Shown here one piece after another: positions 44,034 to 52,079 of a stretch of DNA of 64,000 bases. The translations under genes were made by a program, and so were the position numbers. The DNA comes from Flavobacterium chungbukense (lineage in GTDB: Bacteria > Bacteroidota > Bacteroidia > Flavobacteriales > Flavobacteriaceae): assembly GCF_020805785.1 (NCBI RefSeq), contig NZ_JAJGZV010000011.1, positions 62,001 through 126,000 of the forward strand. The letters are read 5' to 3'. The notes beneath the pieces were generated by a model. The model made no database searches. It saw only the letters and a program-made list of their open reading frames with translations, and was not told the DNA's origin. The number at the start of each line of letters is the position of its first letter. Within the stretch, counting starts at the first letter, position 1.

Positions 44034-44906
44034 TTAAATTAACTGTTTAGACACAAAATCCCAGCTTGTTTTAATTGATTCTGTCGGATTTGGCGAATAA
44101 TTCGTCTCTTGTTCTACAAAAAAATGTTTCATTCCAGATAATTTAGCTTCTGCAAAAATGGTCTTGAAGTTGATGCTTCCTTCTCCAATTTCGGTATTCC
44201 ATTCGGCTTTAGACTTATCCATATCTTTCACATGCCACATTGTGAATCTACCCGGATGAACCTTAAATAAGGCTAACGGATCATTTCCTGAACGAACTGC
44301 CCAGTATAGATCCAATTCAAAATCAACTAATTTTTTATCTGTTTCCTGTAATAGAATATCATATCCTGTTTTATCTCCAAATTTTTTAAATTCAAAATCA
44401 TGATTATGATATGCTAATTTTAAACCTGACTGTTTGCATAAAACGGCAGCTTCATTTATTTTTTGGGCAATTCGTTTAAAGCCATCTAAATCGCTTCTTA
44501 ACTTTTCATCTAAATAAGGAACGGTAATATATTCGCTTTCTAATTGTTTCGCACATTCGATTGAAGCTTTTAGAAAATCAGTATTACTATCTTTTATAAA
44601 AGAATTAAAATCATAATGTCCACTTGGTGCTTTTAGGCCATTATCGTTCATTATTTTTTTGAAATCTTTTGGCGAAGTTCCAAAAAAGCCTTTTTCACTT
44701 GAGTATCCGTAAGTTTCAATTTCTTTGTAACCCGTTTTGGCTACATGTTCTAAAACTCCTTTTACGTTTTTGGAAAATTCGTCTCTTAACGTATACAATT
44801 GAAGCCCAATATTTTTTGGCTTAGCCGAAAATGCAAGGGAAGGAGCAATTGCTACTGCACCTAAAGCCAAACCGCTAGTAATTAAGAAATCTCTTCTCTT
44901 TATCAT
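44034..44906 (-). CDS. Exported sugar isomerase/epimerase (AP-endonuclease-2 TIM barrel)
   Basis: A 290-residue xylose-isomerase-like TIM barrel with a Tat-type leader (KRRDFLITSGLALGAVAIA, cut near 27). Metal-site and sugar-site residues appear in GHYDF, YHNHDFEF, DLYWAVRSG, WHVKDMD and VEQE. Relatives isomerise, epimerise or eliminate sugars, including 3-keto sugars. It is the last gene of the ten-gene minus-strand run with the GMC dehydrogenase. Export suggests that it works in the periplasm on oxidised sugars; the reaction is inferred, not shown. Confidence 0.82.
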   Translation of the reverse strand: MIKRRDFLITSGLALGAVAIAPSLAFSAKPKNIGLQLYTLRDEFSKNVKGVLEHVAKTGYKEIETYGYSSEKGFFGTSPKDFKKIMNDNGLKAPSGHYDFNSFIKDSNTDFLKASIECAKQLESEYITVPYLDEKLRSDLDGFKRIAQKINEAAVLCKQSGLKLAYHNHDFEFKKFGDKTGYDILLQETDKKLVDFELDLYWAVRSGNDPLALFKVHPGRFTMWHVKDMDKSKAEWNTEIGEGSINFKTIFAEAKLSGMKHFFVEQETNYSPNPTESIKTSWDFVSKQLI

Positions 44907-44921
44907 AGTTTTTATTTTTTA

Positions 44922-45815
44922 TTAAATATCACAAATCTCAATTGCTTTTTTTAAAGAAGCGATTTTGTCTTTTTGTTTCGGAATAAATTCTTGTCCAACA
45001 AAACCACTAAAGCCAGTATCGGCAATAGCTTTCATTATGGCAATGTAATTGAGTTCTTGCGTTTCGTCGATTTCGTTTCGTCCGGGAACTCCGGCAGTAT
45101 GATAATGTGCAATGTATTGGTGATTTTCTTTGATTGTTCTAATTACATCACCTTCATCGATTTGCATATGGTAAATATCATACAGCAGTTTAAAATTTTC
45201 CGAATTGATTCGTTTCGCTAATTCAACTCCCCAAGAGGTTTTGTCACATTGATAATCTTTGTGGTCAATTTTACTGTTTAGCAATTCCATAACTAAGGTT
45301 ACCTTGTGCTTTTCGGCTAAGGGAATTAATTTTTGAAGACCAACTACACAATTATTCCAACCTTGTTCATCTGTTTTTCCTCTTCTGTTTCCACTAAAGC
45401 AAATCAGATTTTTGTAGCCTGCTTTTGCGACTAACGGAATCATTTCTGTATAATTTTTGATCAGCTGCTCATGAAATTTTAAATCATTGAAACCATCCAC
45501 AAGATTTATTTCGGCGCCATTGCACATAGTCGAAACAAGATTGTATTTTTGAAGTATTGGCCAGTCTTTTGGACCAACCAGATCAATACCGGTAATTCCA
45601 ATTTTTTTAGCTTCCTGGCAAAGTGTTTCGATATCCAAATCGTTAAAACACCAACGGGCTACAGAATGATTAATTTTTCCTTTCAAAGTACTCGAATTTA
45701 ATTTCAGTTCTTCTTGAGGATTTGATAATGCCAATAAATCTGATGGAATTACCAAAGTTACAGTTCCGGCAAGAATACCTTTTATAGCAGTTCTTCTGTC
45801 AAAAGTCATACTCAT
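44922..45815 (-). CDS. Exported hydroxypyruvate-isomerase-like TIM barrel
   Basis: A 297-residue protein with an export leader (DRRTAIKGILAGTVTLVIP) and a TIM-barrel fold similar to hydroxypyruvate isomerase (Hyi): SVARWCFNDLDIE, GIDLVGPKDWP, VTLVMELLNSKIDHKDYQC, LLYDIYHMQIDEGD, HYHTAGVPGRNEID and GQEFIPK are diagnostic blocks, with Glu in MELL, Asp in YDIYH, His in HTAG and Glu in QEF as the metal ligands. Cytoplasmic Hyi enzymes have no leader, so this is a periplasmic variant. Its gene is 15 nt before the other isomerase and 20 nt after the MFS permease gene. Confidence 0.85.
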   Translation of the reverse strand: MSMTFDRRTAIKGILAGTVTLVIPSDLLALSNPQEELKLNSSTLKGKINHSVARWCFNDLDIETLCQEAKKIGITGIDLVGPKDWPILQKYNLVSTMCNGAEINLVDGFNDLKFHEQLIKNYTEMIPLVAKAGYKNLICFSGNRRGKTDEQGWNNCVVGLQKLIPLAEKHKVTLVMELLNSKIDHKDYQCDKTSWGVELAKRINSENFKLLYDIYHMQIDEGDVIRTIKENHQYIAHYHTAGVPGRNEIDETQELNYIAIMKAIADTGFSGFVGQEFIPKQKDKIASLKKAIEICDI

Positions 45816-45835
45816 TTCTTTGTTTTTTATAATGC

Positions 45836-47065
45836 TTAAATTTCATTTGCAAGTTTACTTTTATCCTTAAATAGAAAAGCAAAAATTAAGAATACAGAAA
45901 AAGCAATTCCTGCCGGAATAATCCAAACTATTAACCAGTTTACTGCTCCTTCGACAGTTTTATAATTATCTGTAATCCAGCCTGCAACTGCAAATCCAAT
46001 TAACATTCCGATACCGTATGTTGCTAACGTTATTAAGCCTTGAGCAGCACTTTTATATTTTTCTCCAGCCTTTGAATTGGTATAAATTTGTCCTGAAACA
46101 AAGAAAAAATCATAACATATTCCATGCAAAGCAATCCCGGTAATGAGCATAAAACTCAAATCACCGCCGTTTCCATAGGCAAACAAAACATAACGAACTG
46201 CCCACGCGAGCATTCCGACCAAAATTGTCTTCTTAAATCCAAAACGAGCAAAAAACACCGGAATAAATAATAAAAATAAAGCTTCGGATATTTGTCCAAT
46301 TGCCATTTTTCCGGTTGGATTTTCAACTCCGGCGGCAGTCAAAAACGGATGTGCATTTTGATAATAAAAAGCTAGTGGAATGCAAATTAGAATTGAAGAA
46401 ATAAAAAAGATTAAGAAATTTTTATCTTTTAAAAGTTTCAAGGCATCGAGACCTATAATGTCGGCAATTTTGACTTTTTCGTCATTTACTTTTGGTGGTG
46501 TTGCTGGTAATGTAAAACTTAATAAGCCTAAAATTAAGGCGGCTATTCCAGCTAAAAGAAAGGTGTTTTTAAGTAATCCATTAGAAACAGCTTCGGCAGA
46601 ATCCCAATGAAACAAAAAGCTAATTACTAAACCAGCTAAAATCCAGCCTATAGTTCCCCACACCCTAATGTTGGCAAACTCTTTTTCGGGGTCTTGCATT
46701 TGGTTAAAAGCCACTGAATTTACTAAAGCCAATGTTGGCATATACAATACCATATAACTCAATACATAGATGTAAAACAATCCAATATCTGTCGATTGAT
46801 ACATTTGATACATTAAAAAAGCTCCCGCTAAGTGTAAAAAGCCTAAAATTTTCTCTGCATTAAAATAACGGTCTGCAATTAAGCCAATGATAAATGGTGC
46901 TACAATAGCTCCCCAAGATTGCGTAGAAAAAACAGCAGCAGTTTCAGATCCTGAAGCTTTTAAATTGTTGCCTAGAAAAGTACCAAGGGTAACGAACCAT
47001 GCTCCCCAGATAAAGAATTCGAGAAACATCATTACAGATAGCTTAATTCGGATTGTTGTATTCAT
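45836..47065 (-). CDS. MFS permease of the nucleoside/H+ symporter group
   Basis: A 409-residue inner-membrane transporter with about 12 helices. MMFLEFFIWGAWFVTLGTFL, GLIADRYFNAEKILG and the GICYDFFFVSGQIYTN stretch are typical of the NupG/XapB-like (nucleoside:H+ symporter) family. In Bacteroidota such permeases often sit in sugar catabolic operons, so here a 3-keto sugar, a monosaccharide or an isomerised product is a more likely cargo than a nucleoside. No accessory binding protein is nearby. It joins the exported enzymes to cytoplasmic metabolism. Confidence 0.85.
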   Translation of the reverse strand: MNTTIRIKLSVMMFLEFFIWGAWFVTLGTFLGNNLKASGSETAAVFSTQSWGAIVAPFIIGLIADRYFNAEKILGFLHLAGAFLMYQMYQSTDIGLFYIYVLSYMVLYMPTLALVNSVAFNQMQDPEKEFANIRVWGTIGWILAGLVISFLFHWDSAEAVSNGLLKNTFLLAGIAALILGLLSFTLPATPPKVNDEKVKIADIIGLDALKLLKDKNFLIFFISSILICIPLAFYYQNAHPFLTAAGVENPTGKMAIGQISEALFLLFIPVFFARFGFKKTILVGMLAWAVRYVLFAYGNGGDLSFMLITGIALHGICYDFFFVSGQIYTNSKAGEKYKSAAQGLITLATYGIGMLIGFAVAGWITDNYKTVEGAVNWLIVWIIPAGIAFSVFLIFAFLFKDKSKLANEI

Positions 47066-47106
47066 AAAATGTGGTTGGTTTTTGGGTTGATAGTATTTTG
47101 GTGCAA

Positions 47107-47817
47107 TTATTTACAGCCTGTAGTAGTTTCCATCGTATTCCATTCTTTAATAGAAATATTACGGTACCACACATTATTGCCGTGATCTTGTAATGCGATA
47201 TGACCTTTTTTGAAAGTTCCAAAACCTGGCCAGCCTGCAAATTTGCTTCCAGCAACTATTGCTTTAAAGTTGTCATCCCAAAGTACTGTTTCAACTACAA
47301 TAACACCGTTTAATACAAAAGTCAATTTTCCGTTTTTACAAACAACTTCAGCAGTATTCCATTCGCCAACTGGCTTAACTGGTTCTGATTTGCTTTGAAT
47401 TAAATCATACAAATCTCCTGCACGATGTTTTGTTATTTTTCCATCAGGGTGGCCGTCATTGTCTAAAACCTGCATTTCTAGACCTGTTTCGTAAGTGTTT
47501 TTATATTTTTGCGGATTATCATTAACATAAAAAATGATACCGCTATTCGCATTTGGAGCAACTTTCCAATCTACTTTTAAATGAAAATTTTCATATTCTG
47601 CATCGGTTACCAAATCTCCTCCCTGACCATTTTTTGCTGCTTCGGGATCAAAATGCAGCACTCCGTCTTCAACCTTCCAGCCGGCACTAGCGGTAGTTTT
47701 TCCATAAGTATGCCAACCTGTTGTGGTTTTTCCATCAAAAATAGGTTTGAATCCTTTTTGAGCATGTGCGGTTTGTAAAAAAGCGAATAATACTGCGGTT
47801 GTTATAATTTTTATCAT
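47107..47817 (-). CDS. DUF1080 3-keto-disaccharide hydrolase
   Basis: A secreted (signal peptide 1-19) single-domain DUF1080 protein (236 residues), a LamG-like beta-sandwich that Pfam now names 3-keto-disaccharide hydrolase. PIFDGKTTTGWHTYG, GDLVTDAEYENFHLKVDWK, NSGIIFYVN, ETGLEMQVLDNDGHPDGK and HRAGDLYDLI are the standard blocks; the Asp/His/Glu residues there probably form the active site. In related pathways the keto group at C3 allows the glycosidic bond to break by elimination/hydration. It lies 41 nt upstream of the permease and 19 nt downstream of a Gfo/Idh/MocA gene. Confidence 0.88.
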   Translation of the reverse strand: MIKIITTAVLFAFLQTAHAQKGFKPIFDGKTTTGWHTYGKTTASAGWKVEDGVLHFDPEAAKNGQGGDLVTDAEYENFHLKVDWKVAPNANSGIIFYVNDNPQKYKNTYETGLEMQVLDNDGHPDGKITKHRAGDLYDLIQSKSEPVKPVGEWNTAEVVCKNGKLTFVLNGVIVVETVLWDDNFKAIVAGSKFAGWPGFGTFKKGHIALQDHGNNVWYRNISIKEWNTMETTTGCK

Positions 47818-47836
47818 GATTCTTATTATTTAAAAT

Positions 47837-49300
47837 TTAAAAGCTTAAGTTTTTCCAGCCTTCTCTATAATTTCGTTTTACAAATTGATTTACATCGTCT
47901 GCATTGGTTACTTTCTTGGCATCATTATCCCAAAGTAATTTAACGGAACGTCCCGGATATACATCTTCACCTAATACTTCCTTATGCAAGTCATAACCTC
48001 TTACCGCAAGATTGGCCATTAGCAATGCTTCTGTTAGAGGACCGGCAATTTCAAAAGGAGAACTTAATTCTTTTTTGCCATAACCTGCAATACAGCCTTC
48101 AATCCATTGTTTGTAGTGTCCGTTAGCGCCATCTTTTACGCGGGAATATTTCTCGGCTATTTTTAGATTTTCATTACGAGATAAAGGCAATAATCTTGGA
48201 TTTTCACTATAAGTATCACATATCATTTTTCCTTTTGTTCCAATAAATAAAGTTCCGTTTCCGCCATCGCCGAAAATTTCATTTGCTCCTAATTCTTCCG
48301 GGCGATCCGGTTGAATACCACCATCCATCCAATGCACTTTAACATCACCTTTCGTTTTATTCGTTTTTGGAAATGTTAATGTTACGTGACTTGACGGTGG
48401 ACAGCTATCTGGAAAATATCCTCTTCTAAACTCATCAACATAGACTGATCCAACGCTGCATTGTACATCTTTGGCATATTTTAGATTTAGGACCGAAAAT
48501 GGGGCTTCCATTAAATGGCATCCCATGTCTCCAAGAGCTCCCGTTCCATAATCCCACCAGCCGCGCCAGTTGAATGGTACTAACTTGTCTACATAGTTTT
48601 TGTTGGGAGCAGTACCAAGCCATAAATCCCAATCAAGTTCTTTAGGAATTTCTATTTTTGCTGTCGACCACGGAATTCCCTGTGGCCAAACCGGTCTGTC
48701 GGTCCAAGCATAAACAGTGTGAACATCACCAATCAAATCTGCTTCATACCATTCTTTTAAAAGTCGGGTACCATCATTGGATGACCCCTGGTTTCCCATC
48801 TGTGTAACAACTTTATATCTTGCAGCAGCCTGCGTCATCATATGGGCTTCGAAAATATCGTGCGCAAGTGGCTTTTGTACATACACGTGCTTTCCTAACT
48901 GCATAGCCGAAAAGGCCTGAATAGCATGATTGTGATCGGGTGTAGATACAGAAACGGCGTCAAAATTTTTATGTTCTTTATCAAGCATTTCACGCCAATC
49001 TTTATAAAATTTTGCTTTCGGATAGGCTTTTACACTATCGGAGGCTCTTCTTGTATCAACATCACATAGATATGCGATATTTGCAAGTCCACTTGCATTA
49101 AAAGAAGAAAGGTCAGATTTTCCTTTTCCGCCTACACCAATACCTGCAATTATTAATTTGTCGCTAGGCGCTACAAAACCTCTTCCCATGACGTGTCTGG
49201 GAATAATCATAAAAGCGGCAGCAGCTAGTACTCCTTTCTTTAGGAAATCCCTGCGATCATTCGATTCAGGTTCTTTACTTTTATTGAAGTCTTGATTCAT
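47837..49300 (-). CDS. Tat-exported Gfo/Idh/MocA oxidoreductase
   Basis: A 487-residue NAD(P)-dependent sugar oxidoreductase with a twin-arginine leader (RR at 16-17, DRRDFLKKG). The Rossmann motif GIGVGGKG is at 53-60 and the catalytic block is VQKPL (131-135), so Gln replaces the usual Glu of E-K-P while the Lys is kept. C-terminal blocks DYGTGALGDMGCH and PFEIAGPLTEALLMANLA mark the Bacteroidota exported subgroup. Members of this group oxidise or reduce C3 of sugars, and some act as glycosidases (GH109) via a 3-keto intermediate with tightly bound NAD. Being exported, it would need such non-dissociating NAD. Twelve nt from the cytochrome gene. Confidence 0.9.
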   Translation of the reverse strand: MNQDFNKSKEPESNDRRDFLKKGVLAAAAFMIIPRHVMGRGFVAPSDKLIIAGIGVGGKGKSDLSSFNASGLANIAYLCDVDTRRASDSVKAYPKAKFYKDWREMLDKEHKNFDAVSVSTPDHNHAIQAFSAMQLGKHVYVQKPLAHDIFEAHMMTQAAARYKVVTQMGNQGSSNDGTRLLKEWYEADLIGDVHTVYAWTDRPVWPQGIPWSTAKIEIPKELDWDLWLGTAPNKNYVDKLVPFNWRGWWDYGTGALGDMGCHLMEAPFSVLNLKYAKDVQCSVGSVYVDEFRRGYFPDSCPPSSHVTLTFPKTNKTKGDVKVHWMDGGIQPDRPEELGANEIFGDGGNGTLFIGTKGKMICDTYSENPRLLPLSRNENLKIAEKYSRVKDGANGHYKQWIEGCIAGYGKKELSSPFEIAGPLTEALLMANLAVRGYDLHKEVLGEDVYPGRSVKLLWDNDAKKVTNADDVNQFVKRNYREGWKNLSF

Positions 49301-49312
49301 ATAGAGTATATT

Positions 49313-49675
49313 TTATTTATTGAGAGAGAGAATGTATTTTGCAATTTTTTTTGCATCATCTTTCTTTAATGAAGCATGAGGAGCCATTGGAATAGCGCCC
49401 CAAACTCCAGAGCCTCCTTTTATAATTTTATCCGATAAGTAATTCATGTTTTTTTCATTATTTGGATATTTTTTGGCAATATCCAAATAGGAGGGACCTA
49501 CAACTTTTTTTTCTATTTTGTGGCAGGTAGCGCAATCTAATTTTTTTAATATTGCTTCTGCTTCAGTATGTTGTCCTTCTTGGGGCGTACTATATACAGC
49601 CGGAATTGCTTGATAATTCGAAAAAGAGGTTGATCCATTCAAGGTTATTATCGCAATAAATAAAAATAATTTCAT
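49313..49675 (-). CDS. Periplasmic c-type cytochrome (electron acceptor candidate)
   Basis: A small class-I cytochrome c (120 residues). Signal peptide about 1-19; haem-binding CATCH at 48-52; axial Met97 in GAIPMAPH; C-terminal helix AKKIAKYILSL. In glucoside 3-dehydrogenase-type systems a cytochrome c takes electrons from the GMC flavoprotein, and this gene is in the same operon as a GMC protein and its small subunit. That role is inference from context. Stop is 12 nt before the Gfo/Idh/MocA gene; start is 18 nt after the TIM-barrel gene. Confidence 0.92.
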   Translation of the reverse strand: MKLFLFIAIITLNGSTSFSNYQAIPAVYSTPQEGQHTEAEAILKKLDCATCHKIEKKVVGPSYLDIAKKYPNNEKNMNYLSDKIIKGGSGVWGAIPMAPHASLKKDDAKKIAKYILSLNK

Positions 49676-49693
49676 CTTATACTATTTAATAAT

Positions 49694-50746
49694 TTAAAGT
49701 CCTAAATTTTTTCTATTAAGCTGTGTATTCGTTTCTACAGCAGCAAAATCGTCAAAGGCTTTATCAGTCACTTTGATAATGTGTTTTTTTATAAATTCGG
49801 CTCCCTCGCGGGCACCATCTTCTTGGTTTTTCAAACAGCATTCCCATTCCATTACTGCCCAGCCTTTATAATCATATTGCGTTAATTTGCTAAAAATGGT
49901 TTTAAAATCAATTTGACCATCGCCCGGAGAGCGATAACGACCTGCACGATTGCCCCAATTTTGGTAACCTCCAAAAGTACCCTGTTTTCCTGTGGGGTTA
50001 AACTCAGCATCTTTTACGTGGAAAGCTTTTATTCGTTCATGATAAAAATCGATATATTGAATATAGTCGAGCTGTTGTAGTACAAAATGTGAAGGATCAT
50101 AAAGTATGCAGGCACGCTGATGGTTATTTACCGCTTTAAGAAACATTTCGTAAGTTTCGCCATCAAATAAATCTTCTCCCGGGTGAATTTCATAACAAAC
50201 GTCCACACCATTTTTATCAAATTCATTAAGGATCGGCAACCATCGATTAGCCAGTTCTTTGAAACCGTCTTCAATTAAGCCGGGCGGTCTTTGAGGCCAC
50301 GGATGAAAATATTGCCACAATAACGAACCGCTAAAAGTAGCGTGTGCATTAAGACCTAAATTTTGAGAAGCTTTTGCTGCATAATGTAATTGTTGAACAG
50401 CCCATTCTTGTCTTGCTTTTGGATTACCTCTTAAAGTTTTTGGAGCAAATCCATCAAAAAAATCATCATAAGCAGGATGAACAGCAACTAACTGACCTTG
50501 TAAATGAGTAGACAGTTCAGATATTTTTAATCCATAGGAAGCAACAATTCCTGTTAGTTCATCAGCATAAGTTTTGCTTTCTGCCGCCTTCTGCAAATCA
50601 ATAAAACGAGTATCTAGAGTGGGAATTTGTATTCCTTTGAAATCGAGATTGGCAGCCCATTGACAAATTCCTTCTAAAGAATTAAAAGGCGCTTCATCAG
50701 AAATAAATTGCGCTAAAAAGACAGCTGGTCCTTGTATTGTTGTCAT
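49694..50746 (-). CDS. Cytoplasmic sugar isomerase/epimerase (TIM barrel)
   Basis: A 350-residue AP-endonuclease-2-type TIM barrel without any export leader, unlike the two other isomerases in the operon. Motifs include GIQIPTLD, LSTHLQGQLVAVHPAYD, NAHATFSGSLLW, VCYEIHPGEDLFDG, LYDPSHFVLQQLDY, FHVKDAEF, GDGQIDFKTIF and VMEWECC, giving the Glu/Asp/His/Glu metal set. It probably converts the imported keto sugar or a related product. It follows a 137-nt gap with a repeat element, so it may partly be transcribed from an internal site. Confidence 0.85.
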   Translation of the reverse strand: MTTIQGPAVFLAQFISDEAPFNSLEGICQWAANLDFKGIQIPTLDTRFIDLQKAAESKTYADELTGIVASYGLKISELSTHLQGQLVAVHPAYDDFFDGFAPKTLRGNPKARQEWAVQQLHYAAKASQNLGLNAHATFSGSLLWQYFHPWPQRPPGLIEDGFKELANRWLPILNEFDKNGVDVCYEIHPGEDLFDGETYEMFLKAVNNHQRACILYDPSHFVLQQLDYIQYIDFYHERIKAFHVKDAEFNPTGKQGTFGGYQNWGNRAGRYRSPGDGQIDFKTIFSKLTQYDYKGWAVMEWECCLKNQEDGAREGAEFIKKHIIKVTDKAFDDFAAVETNTQLNRKNLGL

Positions 50747-50776
50747 GCTTTTTAATTTAAATTTTTTAACAAATTT

Positions 50777-50911
50777 CTAAGGGACTGAGGTTCTAAGGTT
50801 CTGAGTATAGAAAGTATAATTATATATTTATTCATTCATATCGCTCTATTCTTAAGCGGTATTTCTTGCAATACCTTAGAATCTTAGGACCTTAGCGTCT
50901 TAGTGCCTAAG
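50777..50911. repeat. CTAAG-rich inverted repeat overlapping a gene end
   Basis: CTAAGGGACTGAGGTTCTAAGG (50777-50798) is an imperfect inverted copy of the tract at 50874-50895 (17 of 22 bases), and the CTTAG-rich right arm runs to 50911. It crosses the last codons of the gene ending at 50884, which therefore ends in LGTKTLRS. Similar TTCTAAGTTGCTGAG tracts are seen at 23966-24000. Confidence 0.65.
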
Positions 50912-52062
50912 ATACTAAATTCAGTCCATTTTTGAGTTGATTTTCCAGAAGCTATTACATTTTCTATAAAAGCCATTCCGCGAACACCTTCTTCCACAGA
51001 TGGAAAATCAAGCATAAATGGTGTTGGTTCTCTATTTTCTAGTTTTGATTGTAAAGTCAGCGCGAAATTTCTATATAAATTTCCAAATGCTTCCAAATAA
51101 CCTTCAGGATGCCCACTCGGAATTCGGGTATTAAAAGTTGCTTTAGGCGACAAATAGCCATTTCCGGTGCGATATAATTGAGCAGGGGAGTCGGGCCATT
51201 TTACAATTAAGGTATTCGGCTCCATTTGATGCCATTCTAAACCGCCTTTTTCTCCATAGACTTTTATTTTTAAGCTATTTTCTTCACCAGCGGCAATTTG
51301 GCTGGCGACTAAAATTCCGTTAGCGCCATTATCAAACTTAAGCAGCACATTGCCGTCATCGTCCAATCTTCTGTTTGCGACTACAGTATTAATATCAGCA
51401 CAAATTTGAGTAATTTTTAATCCTGAAATGTATTCTGCTAAGTGTGCAGCGTGAGTTCCAATATCTCCCATGCAACCGCTGATGCCACTTTTTGAAGGGT
51501 CTGTTCTCCAAGCGGCTTGCTTGTTTCCAGCGTTTTCAAAATCACTGCTCAACCAGCCTTGAGGATATTCGACCATTATTTTTCGAATCTTTCCCAGATG
51601 ATTTTCGGCTATCAGACTTCTGGCTTGCTTAACCATGGGATATCCAGCGTAAGTATGGGTCAGGCAGAGATAAAGTCCAGTTTCCTTTACTTTTTGTGCT
51701 AATAGTTTTGCTTCGTGCAAGTTCAAAGTGATTGGTTTGTCTAAAACAACGTGGAAACCATTTTCTAATGCTAAAATTGCAGGTGCAAAGTGAGCATGAT
51801 TAGGTGTTACTATCGAGACGAAATCCATTCGTTCTTCAGGAGCGAGTTTTGCTTCCGTCTCAATCATTTGAGTATAAGATTTATAACATTTATCTTCAGA
51901 TAAACCTAATTCTTTACCAGATTCAAGAGATACATCAGGATTCGAACTAAAAGCACCACAATGCAATTCGATTAATCCATCCATGTTGGCGGCAATGCGG
52001 TGAACTGCTCCAATAAAAGCATTTTTACCACCGCCAATCATTCCCATTTTTAATTTTCTCAT
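50884..52062 (-). CDS. Cytoplasmic Gfo/Idh/MocA oxidoreductase
   Basis: A 392-residue NAD(P)-dependent oxidoreductase. The frame is open to 52185, but that start overlaps the GMC gene by over 100 nt; the ATG at 52062 (MRKLKMGMIGGG) lies 17 nt after the GMC stop and places the Rossmann GMIGGGKN at 7-14, as usual. There is no leader, so it is cytoplasmic. The catalytic block is LDKPI (107-111; D-K-P in place of E-K-P), and MGDIGTHAAHLAEYI supplies the active-site His. The layout is like ThuB-type enzymes that reduce 3-keto sugars after uptake. The C-terminal LGTKTLRS is encoded by an invading repeat. Confidence 0.9.
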   Translation of the reverse strand: MRKLKMGMIGGGKNAFIGAVHRIAANMDGLIELHCGAFSSNPDVSLESGKELGLSEDKCYKSYTQMIETEAKLAPEERMDFVSIVTPNHAHFAPAILALENGFHVVLDKPITLNLHEAKLLAQKVKETGLYLCLTHTYAGYPMVKQARSLIAENHLGKIRKIMVEYPQGWLSSDFENAGNKQAAWRTDPSKSGISGCMGDIGTHAAHLAEYISGLKITQICADINTVVANRRLDDDGNVLLKFDNGANGILVASQIAAGEENSLKIKVYGEKGGLEWHQMEPNTLIVKWPDSPAQLYRTGNGYLSPKATFNTRIPSGHPEGYLEAFGNLYRNFALTLQSKLENREPTPFMLDFPSVEEGVRGMAFIENVIASGKSTQKWTEFSILGTKTLRS

Positions 52063-52079
52063 AATTAAATATCCTGAAT

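Noticed and set aside
45836..47065. Reading the MFS protein as a true nucleoside transporter
   Set aside because: Family membership alone does not give cargo, and the operon contains only sugar enzymes.
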